Assembly: GCF_030063185.1 (NCBI RefSeq)
Contig: NZ_JASISP010000001.1
Location: 539,096 to 603,095, forward strand
DNA: 64,000 nucleotides
Reading direction: 5' to 3'
From: Arthrobacter sp. H35-D1
GTDB taxonomy: Bacteria > Actinomycetota > Actinomycetes > Actinomycetales > Micrococcaceae
Shown here one piece after another: positions 1-9,046 of this stretch (positions are counted from its first letter, which is position 1; every line of letters begins with the position of its first letter). The notes under the pieces are model-generated. The model had not been told where the DNA came from. It saw nothing but the letters and a program-made list of their open reading frames with translations, and searched no databases. Both the position numbers and the translations under genes were made by a program.

Positions 1-3000
1 TGCTTGTTCTCCTTGTCGCTGCCCGCGGCCTGTTGGATAAAGACGGTTTCCACGCCGGGGTCCTTGCCTTGGAGATGCCGTTCTTGCGCAGCAGGCGCAG
101 ACTTCAGCTTGCCCTCGTAGCTGAGCCTCGAGACCGCCCCACACAACTCTGGATGCATGCGCCAGGAATCGGCAAGGAAGTACCCCAATTCTTCGGGCAG
201 CGTCGCATGCCCGGCCGAAAGCCAGCCCAATGCGGATTCATCCACGGGAACAGGGTGGGAACCTTGGGTGACCTGCGGCAATTGCTGCGGATCGCCCAAC
301 AGCAACAGGCGCTTGGCGGACTGGGCCACAGCCAGCGTGTTGGCCAAGGAGTACTGCCCTGCCTCGTCAATCACGAGCAGGTCCAGGGAACCGGCCGGCA
401 CACTGGCTCCTGTCATGGTCCACGCGGTTCCACCGATCAGCGCACCCTCCGCGGAGCCCAAAAGCTTGCCGAACTGCTTGTCGTCGGTGATCTTCCACGG
501 CACTTCATGTGGAGCGGAGAGCTTCTTGCCCACCCGTTCCGGATCCACACCGGCCTTTTCAATAGCGGCACGCAGCATGTTCTCCACGACTGCATGCGAC
601 TGTCCCACCACTCCAACCTTCCAGCCCTGCTTCATCAGGTTCGCGATGACGTGCGAGCCCACGTGCGTCTTTCCCGTCCCGGGCGGGCCTTGGACTGCAA
701 GGTAGGAATGCTCCAGTTTCTGCACGGCAGCAGTGATGGCGCCTATGTAGTCGTGTTCCTGCACGCTATGGCCGTCGCCATGCACGCTATGGCCGTCGCC
801 ATGCACGACGGCGGACGGAAGCGTGCCGCCGTCGGCCAGCCTCGGCGCCGCCTTGCGCAGGATCTCGATGCCCGGGTGCTGGGGCAGATGAGGGAGGTTG
901 TTGCCAACGGTATCGGCCAGCGTGGCCAGGGCTTCGCGGATGCTCTTGGTGGCGATTGGCTTGTCCGGGGTCAGTGCCATGGGCCATTGGGTGTAGGCGG
1001 GCACCTTCATGGAGGACTTGTCCTTCACGACAAGGGTTGTGAGCTCGGGCGTGGCAGGATCCGACACATCTTCTTCGACGGTGATGTTGAAGAGCCCGTC
1101 CCGCAGCTGCGGGTCTTCCGAGTCTCCGCCCAACCCGTCGGGAAGCGGGGCGGCGATCATGCCAAACCAGGACGTGCCCGGGCGGAAGTCCGAACCTTCG
1201 GTTGCGGTGCCGGTGATCTTCAGCGTCCGGGTTTCAGTTCTGGCCCTTGGCGTCGCTTTTGCCCAGTCCTCGAGCACGGCAACGTTCTGGACGAGGAGCA
1301 TGTTCCGCTCCTCGGCCCACGATTGCGGACCCTTCTCCAACCTGTCAAAGTGGCCCCACCAGAACTGCTTGTCTTCGCGACGGTGGTAGCTGGCGGCCGC
1401 GGAGACCATGGCAATGGCGTTCTCGTCGTTCGTCGGCTTGTGGGAGGCGTTCTGCGCTTGGAGCCCGGCAATGTAGGCGTCCAGCTTGAGTTCGCCCTCG
1501 CTGGGCTCCCAGCTGCTCGGCTTGGGCGTCGATTCTTCCGGTTGTGGCAGTTTTCCGCTGCCTTCGCTCCAACTGTCCACCATCTTTGCTGCCTTGATCT
1601 CGAGCAGCCAATCGCGCAGACGCAGCGTGGAGAGGCAGTCGTATTCGTTGTACGCGGAAATGGATGCCAAGATGACCTCCGCTTCGGCGGCCTTGGCAGC
1701 ATCCCCGGCTAGTCCGGCGTCGCGCGCCTTGCAGTAGTCGGCGTAGGCCACCACGGAGGCGCCGGCATTCGTCACATCGCCCACGCGGCCGGAGGGCATG
1801 TAAAACGGCTCCAACTTCTTGATGGAATACGAGGACTCGGAGATGCGTACGGATTGGCGCACGGTGTCGAGCAGGTCAACGAGCAGGCCGCTGCGCAGCC
1901 AGTGGTCCACGGTGTCCTCGGCAGCCTTGTCGCCGTGCAGGATGGCGAGATTGCGCAGCGCCGATTTTTCGTAGGGGGCGTAGTGGTAGACATGCATGTC
2001 CGGTTGGTGAGCACGCCGGGCTTCAACGTAGGCCAAAAATCTCAGGAACGCCTCGCGTTCCTGCACCCGCGAATGTGCCCAAAACGGCACAAAAGTCTCC
2101 GGCGTGCCAGCGGGAGCACCGGGGGCGGGGGCCTCAATGGAGCCGAACAGGTACTCTATGCCCCACTTTGTGTCACTGTCAGGATCCTGCCAGAGCGGAT
2201 CGCCTTCGAAATCAAAGAAAATGTCGCCGGGGCTGGGTGCAGGAAGTGTGCTGACAGTCGCCAGCACCTTGTAACTGATCTCATGCCCGTCGGGGCCCGT
2301 GCCCGCAGTGACAGTCTTGACACCAGGCTCCAACCCGAGCTGCATGCGGGCCTGGTCGCGCAGTCTCGTCAGCGGGCCCGTTGCCTTGGCTTCCGGCATG
2401 GCGGCCAGCGCGTCGATCGTGGTGATGCCGTCGGCCATGAGCTTGCGGCGCTGGGAACTCGTCATGCCGTTGACGAGCAACAAGTCGCCGGTTTCCTTGA
2501 CCTGCTCGGCGCAATAGTCGCAACGTCCGCAGTAACTGACACCTTCTTGCAGCCACGCGACGGGCTTCGGTTGTGCCCTGTGTGCTGCCGTGAAGCCCAG
2601 GAAATTATCGCGGCGCTCACGGAACACCGGGAGCAGGTCCGCCATGGAATGCGGGCTTTCCTTGCGGTTGCCCAGAACCAGCTTCGTGACTGGTGCCAGT
2701 GGAATGCCATACTGCTGCAGTTGGTCCCCGTAGGCAGCCAGCTGCAGCAGCGCACTGACCTTCGCGTGCCGGGCCAGCTTGGTGTCGTAAACGGAATAGG
2801 AGCCATCCGGCTGCCGCACGAGGAAATCTGCAAACCCCACGAGCGAGCCGTCAAAGAATGTGGCCTGGAAAACCACGTCGGCCCCGATCCGCAACGCCTC
2901 TAGGGTTTCTTCGCGCTTGGCTTCCAGGCTGGCCCACGTTAAGGGGCCCTTGCCGCGCTCCACGACCTTCACACCTGTGCCCGTGGATTTGTTCCATACC

Positions 3001-3242
3001 CCGAACTTGGCCTCATACTCATCGAGAATTTTGTGTTCGAATGCGTCACCGAGTTTGGCGGCACGCTCCATCATTTCGTCCTTGGCAAAACCAGGTTTCG
3101 GCATCCTCCCCAGCTTCTCGTCAAGGATGCGAAGTGTCTTGTACTGGCACTCGCTGGCTGTGACAAGGTCCGACGCCGAAAAGATCAGCGGGGCCTCGCC
3201 GCCGGCGGGGGAATCGAGCAGAAACATGGTCTTGCCTTCCAT
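1..3242 (-). CDS. TM0106-family RecB-like nuclease / Upf1-like helicase (3' end off window)
   Basis: The reading frame is open from ATG at 3242 to the window edge, about 1080 codons, so the C-terminus is missing. The N-terminal part is a RecB/Cas4-like nuclease with one early cysteine (SECQYK, about residue 27) and three later ones (CGRCDYC, about residue 240), the pattern of a [4Fe-4S]-stapled nuclease. A middle RNase H-like segment (IFFDFEGDP) follows. The C-terminal part is a superfamily 1 helicase with Walker A GPPGTGKTH (near 666-690) and Walker B VIDEAGQ. This domain order matches the TM0106 family, which is presumed to process nucleic acid; the true role is unknown. An in-frame 21-bp tandem repeat lies just before the Walker A region. 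The gene is divergent from its right neighbour, with a 95-bp gap. Confidence 0.88.
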   Translation of the reverse strand, partial: MEGKTMFLLDSPAGGEAPLIFSASDLVTASECQYKTLRILDEKLGRMPKPGFAKDEMMERAAKLGDAFEHKILDEYEAKFGVWNKSTGTGVKVVERGKGPLTWASLEAKREETLEALRIGADVVFQATFFDGSLVGFADFLVRQPDGSYSVYDTKLARHAKVSALLQLAAYGDQLQQYGIPLAPVTKLVLGNRKESPHSMADLLPVFRERRDNFLGFTAAHRAQPKPVAWLQEGVSYCGRCDYCAEQVKETGDLLLVNGMTSSQRRKLMADGITTIDALAAMPEAKATGPLTRLRDQARMQLGLEPGVKTVTAGTGPDGHEISYKVLATVSTLPAPSPGDIFFDFEGDPLWQDPDSDTKWGIEYLFGSIEAPAPGAPAGTPETFVPFWAHSRVQEREAFLRFLAYVEARRAHQPDMHVYHYAPYEKSALRNLAILHGDKAAEDTVDHWLRSGLLVDLLDTVRQSVRISESSYSIKKLEPFYMPSGRVGDVTNAGASVVAYADYCKARDAGLAGDAAKAAEAEVILASISAYNEYDCLSTLRLRDWLLEIKAAKMVDSWSEGSGKLPQPEESTPKPSSWEPSEGELKLDAYIAGLQAQNASHKPTNDENAIAMVSAAASYHRREDKQFWWGHFDRLEKGPQSWAEERNMLLVQNVAVLEDWAKATPRARTETRTLKITGTATEGSDFRPGTSWFGMIAAPLPDGLGGDSEDPQLRDGLFNITVEEDVSDPATPELTTLVVKDKSSMKVPAYTQWPMALTPDKPIATKSIREALATLADTVGNNLPHLPQHPGIEILRKAAPRLADGGTLPSAVVHGDGHSVHGDGHSVQEHDYIGAITAAVQKLEHSYLAVQGPPGTGKTHVGSHVIANLMKQGWKVGVVGQSHAVVENMLRAAIEKAGVDPERVGKKLSAPHEVPWKITDDKQFGKLLGSAEGALIGGTAWTMTGASVPAGSLDLLVIDEAGQYSLANTLAVAQSAKRLLLLGDPQQLPQVTQGSHPVPVDESALGWLSAGHATLPEELGYFLADSWRMHPELCGAVSRLSYEGKLKSAPAAQERHLQGKDPGVETVFIQQAAGSDKENK
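760..801. repeat. 21-bp perfect tandem duplication inside the helicase gene
   Basis: The 21-bp unit at 760-780 is repeated exactly at 781-801. On the minus strand it encodes a duplicated heptapeptide (HGDGHSV twice), so the frame is kept. It lies in the linker shortly before the Walker A motif, where length change is probably tolerated. It looks like a recent slippage event. Confidence 0.9.
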
Positions 3243-3337
3243 ACGAGTTGTGCAGCACCTTGAATCTAGCAAGTGGCACTGACACTTTGTCCCCTCCATG
3301 GGGCAGGATGGTAGTCAAATCCACTTTGGAGGTTGCC

Positions 3338-4813
3338 ATGGCCGTTTTTCACTGCACTACATCCATTCCCCTTCCACGCGAGGAGGTGTTTGACTGGTTC
3401 ACCCGGCCAGGCGCGCTGGTGAGGCTCACGCCGTCGTTCTTTGGGGCAGTGTTGGCCGAACCGAGCAACGGCATCAACGTCGGCTCGACGGCGGCCATGG
3501 GCGTGGGCGCCCCCGGGGGCATGGGGATGTGGCTGGGATCGGCCGCAGGCAGCGTGCGCGGCATGCTCCCGACAGCGTTGGCGGGAAAGCGTTGGACGAA
3601 GCCGGAGCTGAGATGGGATGCCCTGCACACCGTCCTGGTGCCCGGATCCAGCTTTACCGACGTCATGGACAAGGGGCCGCTGGCGTCGTGGACGCACACC
3701 CACAAATTCAGCGACGGGCCGGAGCCTGGCAGCACTGTCATGGTGGACGAGGTGCATTACGAGCTGCCCGCGTTGGCTCGCAGCCAATGGGCCTACAAGC
3801 GAATGAATGCAGAGCTTGAGCGCATGTTCGCGTTTCGGGGACGGCAGCTGCTGGCGGACTTGTCCTTCCACCACGAGCACTCCGCCGGACCGTTGACGAT
3901 TGCCGTCTCCGGGGCATCGGGCCTGATTGGCCGGCAAGTGTGCGCACTGTTGGGCGGCGGCGGACACACGGTGCTGAAGCTGGTGCGCCGGGCGCCGCAG
4001 GCTGCAGATGAGATCTTTTGGGATCCCGACGCCGGCTTGCTGGACTCGGCAGCCCTGGCTCAATGCCAAGCGGTGGTGCACCTAGCCGGGCACCCCATTG
4101 GCGGGAGGTTCACCGACGCCAACAAGGAAGCCATCCACCAAAGCCGGATTCGCGGCACCGGGTTGCTGGCTCGGGCCTTGGCGGAGCTGGCGTCCGACGG
4201 CGTGCAGCGCACCCTGGTGTCCGGTTCCGCAGTGGGCTACTACGGCGCCCATCCGGAGGCCGGAGCGGGGGCAACTCCGCGCCCGCTCGTGGAACGAGAC
4301 CCGGCAGGTACTGATTTCCTGGCCACCGTCTGCCGGGATTGGGAGGCTGCTTGTGATCCGGCGGCGCAAGCGGGCGTGCGGGTGGTGAACGTTCGCACGG
4401 GCCTGGTGCTCTCGGCAGCCGGAGGAGTTTTGCAGCGGCTGTTGCCCCTGTATTTGGCGGGCGCGGGAGGCCCCCTGGGGCAGGAACAGTTCCAGAGTTG
4501 GGTGGGGATTGACGACATTTCCGGCATCTTTGCCCATGCGGCACTGACGGACAGTGTGTCCGGGCCCTTGAACGGCGTGGCCCCGCATCCGGTGACGGCT
4601 GGTGATTTTGCGCGTGTCTTGGGCAGGGTGCTGAACCGCCCTGCCGGATTCAAGGTCCCGGAATTGGGGCCCAAGCTGCTGCTGGGAGCCCAGGGAGCCA
4701 ACGAATTGGCGCTGGCCAACCAGCGGGTCTCCGCGGACAAGGTCCAGGCCAGCGGTTACAGCTTCAGGCACGCTGAGCTTGAAACGGCTCTGCGCCACAT
4801 CCTGGGCGCGTAG
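3338..4813 (+). CDS. TIGR01777-family SDR epimerase with N-terminal SRPBCC-like domain
   Basis: The 491-residue protein begins at ATG 3338, five bases after a strong TTTGGAGG Shine-Dalgarno; upstream in-frame starts would run into the divergent neighbour. Residues 1 to about 150 look like an SRPBCC/START-type ligand-binding fold (FDWFTRPGALVRLTPSF). From about residue 185 there is an extended-SDR Rossmann domain with GASGLIG, a YYGA segment near residue 300, and the C-terminal DUF1731-like stretch (RVSADKVQASGY). This matches the TIGR01777 (YfcH/SulA-like) family fused to a polyketide-cyclase-like domain. The substrate is not known for the family. It appears to be a single-gene unit. Confidence 0.88.
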   Translation: MAVFHCTTSIPLPREEVFDWFTRPGALVRLTPSFFGAVLAEPSNGINVGSTAAMGVGAPGGMGMWLGSAAGSVRGMLPTALAGKRWTKPELRWDALHTVLVPGSSFTDVMDKGPLASWTHTHKFSDGPEPGSTVMVDEVHYELPALARSQWAYKRMNAELERMFAFRGRQLLADLSFHHEHSAGPLTIAVSGASGLIGRQVCALLGGGGHTVLKLVRRAPQAADEIFWDPDAGLLDSAALAQCQAVVHLAGHPIGGRFTDANKEAIHQSRIRGTGLLARALAELASDGVQRTLVSGSAVGYYGAHPEAGAGATPRPLVERDPAGTDFLATVCRDWEAACDPAAQAGVRVVNVRTGLVLSAAGGVLQRLLPLYLAGAGGPLGQEQFQSWVGIDDISGIFAHAALTDSVSGPLNGVAPHPVTAGDFARVLGRVLNRPAGFKVPELGPKLLLGAQGANELALANQRVSADKVQASGYSFRHAELETALRHILGA

Positions 4814-5082
4814 CCGGGGCAGCCAGAAGGCCCGGCGCCCGCCCAAACCGCAGGTTGTGGTAGGTCCCGGTCCTGCAGGTCAGTCCGCCTCGGCTCATGT
4901 CGCCTGCGTGTTACCAATCCGGGATTCATATCACCGGCACCCATCACATGTGCCGCCTGCCGGGTCCGGACCGAATAGAGCTGGTGGTTCCGTAACGGGA
5001 ACCTTATGCAGGACGGATAGTAAATTGCTGCGGCACCGCACGGCCATAAGCGCTGCTTGTCCCATGCGGTCTCGGTCCGCAT

Positions 5083-5535
5083 TTAGCTGAGGCGTTGGTG
5101 ATGACGACTTGGATCGTCCTGCCAAAATTCAACTGAGTTTGGTACGACTGTCCAGGCCGTCAAATGTGGAGAAACGATCCCGGCATCGACTTCAGCGGCC
5201 GCCGCGGCTTGCGAGATCAGTTCATCTCTGGTGGCATCAGTCGAAAAGATGGGACTCTGCTGGCCTGCCAAAGCAATCGCACGGGCTTTTGGATGGCGTG
5301 CAAGGAAGTCCTTCGCTGACTCTGCTTCGGTAGCTCGCTGAGCGACTCCACGGACCCGCACCGCTCTGGCGAACGAACTCCAGTATAACCTCAGGGAACA
5401 GTTCGGATTCGTCAACAGTTGGCGCCCTTTCGCCGATTCGCCGCCCGTGGCGATCTTGATGCCGCAGTCCCGGCCACGTCCTTGACGATTAGCACGCGGG
5501 GCTCGAACTGCTGACTCTGTGACCGCAAGACGGGT
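5083..5535 (-). pseudogene. Decayed pyridoxamine 5'-phosphate oxidase (PdxH-like) fragment
   Basis: The minus strand encodes a recognisable PNPOx C-terminus: ESAKGRQLLTNPN, an RVRGVAQR segment, and the ending EFWQDDPSRHHQRLS just before TAA at 5083. Further upstream, the stretch AVTESAVRAPR is followed by VLIVKDVA in a different frame, and then IKIATGGESAKG returns to the first frame. Reading these together needs two small compensating indels between about 5460 and 5510. The N-terminal part of a normal PdxH-type protein is not found, and no good start or ribosome site precedes the open part. The intact family uses FMN to oxidise PNP/PMP or acts on related substrates. The remaining 270 bp on the left (4814-5082) show no gene. 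Confidence 0.7.
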
Positions 5536-5662
5536 CGCAGGTGCGGCACGCTACTGATTCGTGCCGCCAAGCACTGGCTTCTCAAGCGCTCGTTAGCGGG
5601 TGCGCCAGCAGCACATGGCGGCGGGGGTTGACACGGCGGGCAGTCGTGGAAGAGTGTGCCCC

Positions 5663-6781
5663 ATGACCCAGTTTCAGATCAGCAAGACTGACCCGGCACG
5701 CACTCGGCTCATCGATGTGACTCCGGCGGACTATGCGGCGAGCATGGGTGAGGGCGATGCCCTGGTGCGAGTCGACCGGTTCGGCCTGTCCTCCAACAAC
5801 ATCACCTACGTGGTGCTGGGCGATCGCTTGGGCTACTGGCAGTTCTTTACCGCCGCCCATGGGCCAGATGACGGTGATGAGGGCGACCACGAGTGGGGCG
5901 TGATGCCGGTGTGGGGGTTCGCAGATGTGGTTGAGTCTCGATGCGCCAATCTCGAGGTGGGGGAGCGACTGTTCGGCTACTTCCCGCCGGCAACGCATCT
6001 CGTGATGCACCCCGACGCCTCACGATCGGCACAGAGCCCCCTTGTGGACGCGTCTGCACATCGGGCAGATCTTCCGCCCACCTACAACACCTACCAGCGG
6101 GTGTTGCAGGAACCGGGCTACGATCCGGGCGACGACGATCTGCGAATGTTACTGAACCCGTTGCAGACGACCGCTTGGGCGCTCTGGGAGGCCCTGCGGG
6201 AAGCGGCATGGTTCTCTGCGGAGCAGGTTGTTATCGTATCGGCGTCCTCCAAGACCGGCCTCGGCCTTGCCAGTGCGCTGAAGCGGGATCAGAGTTCCCC
6301 GAAGACCGTTGGGATCACTGCGCCGAAGAACCGCGACTTCGTCATCGGGCTCGGTCTCTATGATCAGGTTGTGACCTACGACGAGATCGAGAGCACGCTT
6401 TCCCAACGGCCCAGCGTGGTGGTCGACATGGCAGGTAGCGGGGCAGTGCTCGGACGAGTGCACCACCACCTCGGCGAAGCGATGCTGCACTCGATCAACG
6501 TGGGCCTGACCCACTGGGACGAGGCCAGTGGTGGGCAGGACATCATCCGTGAGCGCAGCGAGATGTTCTTCGTCCCCGGCGTCATCCAGGAACGGATGAA
6601 GCAGTGGGGGGCTGCGGAATTTGACCGGGTAACCCAGGATTTTCTGCTGAGATCCTTTGCCGAGAGCCGAGACTGGCTCACGATCGAATCCGTGCAGGGA
6701 CTTGAGGGCTTGGCTGCGAAATATGCCATGGTTCGGGATGGATCACTGACTCCCGGCCATGCGATTGTTGTGGCGCCCTAG
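5663..6781 (+). CDS. DUF2855-family protein
   Basis: The 372-residue protein starts at ATG 5663 after a weak GGAAGAG site. It opens MTQFQISKTDPARTR and contains the features of DUF2855 proteins: VRVDRFGLSSNNITYVVLGD near the N-terminus and a Rossmann-like region (VIVSASSKTGLGLASAL), followed by VDMAGSGAVLG. The fold resembles the nucleotide-binding half of a medium-chain dehydrogenase/quinone oxidoreductase, but the function of the family is unknown. It stands alone between a pseudogene and an insertion sequence. A start further upstream at 5600 is possible, but it would add residues unlike the family. Confidence 0.85.
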   Translation: MTQFQISKTDPARTRLIDVTPADYAASMGEGDALVRVDRFGLSSNNITYVVLGDRLGYWQFFTAAHGPDDGDEGDHEWGVMPVWGFADVVESRCANLEVGERLFGYFPPATHLVMHPDASRSAQSPLVDASAHRADLPPTYNTYQRVLQEPGYDPGDDDLRMLLNPLQTTAWALWEALREAAWFSAEQVVIVSASSKTGLGLASALKRDQSSPKTVGITAPKNRDFVIGLGLYDQVVTYDEIESTLSQRPSVVVDMAGSGAVLGRVHHHLGEAMLHSINVGLTHWDEASGGQDIIRERSEMFFVPGVIQERMKQWGAAEFDRVTQDFLLRSFAESRDWLTIESVQGLEGLAAKYAMVRDGSLTPGHAIVVAP

Positions 6782-6918
6782 GCCCGATGTAGGGCCTGGA
6801 CGGCACGGCAATAAAAGCCGGTGTCCCGGCTCACCACAGTTGAACCAAAAACCCGAATCCAGGCTGAGTTTGGACTTGGCCCGTAAATAGCACGTCTGGG
6901 GCGTCAACTGTCCACTAG

Positions 6919-8674
6919 GTGTGTGGGTCAGTAGCGTTTTGAAGGGTGGGGTGGTGTGGGCAGGAATTTTTGTTGGATTTGACGGTTTTGGTCTAACTGC
7001 CGGCCAGGAGCGGTCAAAGAGGGCTCCAGGCCCTGTTACGACTCCTCTCGGGGCGTTGGCGGGGCCTTTGTGTAGTGCAGCTCCTTCCCTGGCTTCGGCC
7101 TATGTGGCCGTTTCTGCCCGGTAGCTGCGGAGTTTCATGAGGTTGTGGCAGGCAGCGAGCAGTTTCCATTCAAGCTGTGCTTTCTCCAGCCCGCGCAGCA
7201 GTAAGTGTTTGCCTTGCCGGGTGTGGATTTGTCCGAAGACCGGTTCCACGATCGCTTTGCGTCTGGCGTAGGCTTTCTTCCCCGGCTTGGTTTTCAGCTT
7301 TCGGGCCATCCGCCCGACCACGGTCGTGGTGGCCGGGATCCTGCCCCGCGGCGATTCCGGGATCGGGGTCGAGTGCTTCATGCGCCCGGTGGAAATGAAG
7401 AACTCCGTGCCATGCACGGTCTCCAGTTCCCGGGCGTGGTCGAGGTTCGCTGTCGAGCAGTACCCGGTATCCGCCAGCCACTGCCGGGGCATCTGGCCCA
7501 GGTTCTGAAGTGTTTGTTCAACCATGGGAACCAGTTGCCCGTAGTCATTGGTGCCCTGATTCATCTCCGCGGCCACAATGACCTGCCGGTACCCGTCAAC
7601 GGCGGCCTGGCCGTTGTAGTTGTAGGAAAACGAGCCATCGGCGCGCTTCATGATCCGCGCGTCCGGATCGGTGAAGTTCCGCTGCGCCGTGGGTTTCGGT
7701 TCTGCTTCTGCAGCGGCCTTGTCCCCGGCAGCGGTGATGTCATCATCATCGTCCCCGCGCTTGGTGGCCTTCTCCTCAGCGTCCGTACGTGCCTTCGCCG
7801 CGGCTTCTTCCTCAATCGAGGCCTTGGCGGCGGCCATCGCTGCGGCCCGTGCCCGCCGGTTGGCCAGTTCCACCGGCAACTCATCCCCACGCGTGCCCGG
7901 CCCGAACTTCGCGTCCTCATTGGCATCGACGGTTTTGGCTTCGGCCATCAAGTCACTGATTTCCTGGGCCAACACCTTCTGCTTCTCGCTCATCCTCGCA
8001 TAGGACATCGCCTTGTGCTTGGAAGCATTCGCCCGCACCTTCGTCCCGTCCAGGGCGACTTTCCCCAGCTTCACCATGCCCGCGGCCTGGCACAGTTCCA
8101 AGGCCTGCAAGAACACGTTCGCGAACGCCGCCAGGTGGCGTTCGCGAAAGCGCCCGATGGAGCGGAAGTCCGGTCCCTGCTGCGCCGACAACCACCTAAA
8201 GGAGACCATGTCAGTACAAGCCCGCTCAATCGCACGGGAGGAACGAACCCCGGTGCAGTACCCGTAAATCAGGACCCGCAACATCAACCGCGGATCATAC
8301 GGAGGCTGGCCCTTCGCCTTCGCATACGACTTATAGAAGAAAGTCAGATCGAGTTCGTTCTCCACCAATTCGGCAATGAACCGGGCCAAATGCCCTTCAG
8401 GCAGCCACTCCTCCAAAGACGGCGGCACCAACATCACCGCATCCGGCTCAAAATCCTTGAACCGCTTCCTCACCCCACCATTGGCATCCATCCGACCATC
8501 AGCCGGGGCCTCCACCCGCTCGACCAACCCAGCATCAAAAAGACCATCAGACAGGTGGGAAGAAAAAGTATCCATACCCCCAATTATCCCAGCACTGGCA
8601 CGGAATCCCTGCTAATCCACCGGCGTTTTAAAGCATTATCGGGTCATTGCCATTCCCGACTATTGACCCACACA
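6919..8674 (-). mobile_element. Complete IS1182-family insertion sequence
   Basis: The element carries one transposase gene. Its ends are near-perfect inverted repeats: the left end reads GTGTGTGGGTCAGTAG from 6919, and the right end, read inward from 8674, is TGTGTGGGTCAATAG. The tetranucleotide CTAG flanks both sides (6915-6918 and 8675-8678), consistent with insertion into a CTAG site and a 4-bp duplication. The total length is about 1.76 kb. One extra G at the left end makes the exact boundary uncertain by a base. Confidence 0.85.
7100..8575 (-). CDS. IS1182-family transposase
   Basis: The 491-residue protein appears intact. The N-terminal DUF772-type domain (YDPRLMLRVLIYGYCTGVRSSR) is followed by an alanine/lysine/glutamate-rich middle (about residues 200-300) and a C-terminal DDE domain with YNGQAAVD, LADTGYCS and AIVEPVFGQIH. 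It starts at ATG 8575 inside the element and ends about 180 bp before the left inverted repeat. No frameshift is visible, so the copy may still be active. Confidence 0.93.
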   Translation of the reverse strand: MDTFSSHLSDGLFDAGLVERVEAPADGRMDANGGVRKRFKDFEPDAVMLVPPSLEEWLPEGHLARFIAELVENELDLTFFYKSYAKAKGQPPYDPRLMLRVLIYGYCTGVRSSRAIERACTDMVSFRWLSAQQGPDFRSIGRFRERHLAAFANVFLQALELCQAAGMVKLGKVALDGTKVRANASKHKAMSYARMSEKQKVLAQEISDLMAEAKTVDANEDAKFGPGTRGDELPVELANRRARAAAMAAAKASIEEEAAAKARTDAEEKATKRGDDDDDITAAGDKAAAEAEPKPTAQRNFTDPDARIMKRADGSFSYNYNGQAAVDGYRQVIVAAEMNQGTNDYGQLVPMVEQTLQNLGQMPRQWLADTGYCSTANLDHARELETVHGTEFFISTGRMKHSTPIPESPRGRIPATTTVVGRMARKLKTKPGKKAYARRKAIVEPVFGQIHTRQGKHLLLRGLEKAQLEWKLLAACHNLMKLRSYRAETAT

Positions 8675-8678
8675 CTAG

Positions 8679-9046
8679 ACGAGGACCAGAGAATGGTCGG
8701 TCTAGCCGTCACTGCATGGCTTCGTGTCCCGGAACCAACCATGGATCCGGGGATCTGCCACTGAGATGGGGATGGCAGTGAGAAGACCAACGCTTAGAAG
8801 AGGCCCCGGCAACGTTGGATCCGCCGGCCCATCACAATTCCTTGATGTGGAAGTATCACTAACCCGAGGGGACATCGCATTAAAGAAACCGAAGCTACGA
8901 AGCATCGCAGTGAAAGTGGGCCACACAGTCTCGGAGCTACTTAGCGCTTTCGGCGTCGAGTTACGTTACGAAGCACCGTGCCGTAGCCGTGGCAAGAACC
9001 GTGTCAAGGCTCGCCTCGACCACTAGACCTTGCCAACTCTAGGTAT
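8679..9046. other. Gene-free stretch to the right of the IS1182 element
   Basis: This 368-bp stretch has only short, low-quality open frames with no start signal or recognisable product. I see no repeat, RNA gene or terminator that I can support. It may be residue of an older rearrangement next to the insertion sequence. Confidence 0.5.

Noticed and set aside
33..1712. A long plus-strand open frame of 559 codons
   Set aside because: It is antisense to the TM0106-type nuclease/helicase, whose minus-strand frame has Walker motifs and the Fe-S cysteines; the plus-strand product is Arg/Gly-rich with no domain.
7205..8764. Plus-strand open frame of 519 codons across the IS1182 element
   Set aside because: It is the mirror of the transposase and extends past the element's end; no recognisable product.
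8724..9026. Plus-strand frame of 100 codons beside the IS1182 element
   Set aside because: No Shine-Dalgarno, no family resemblance, and it starts next to the element boundary.
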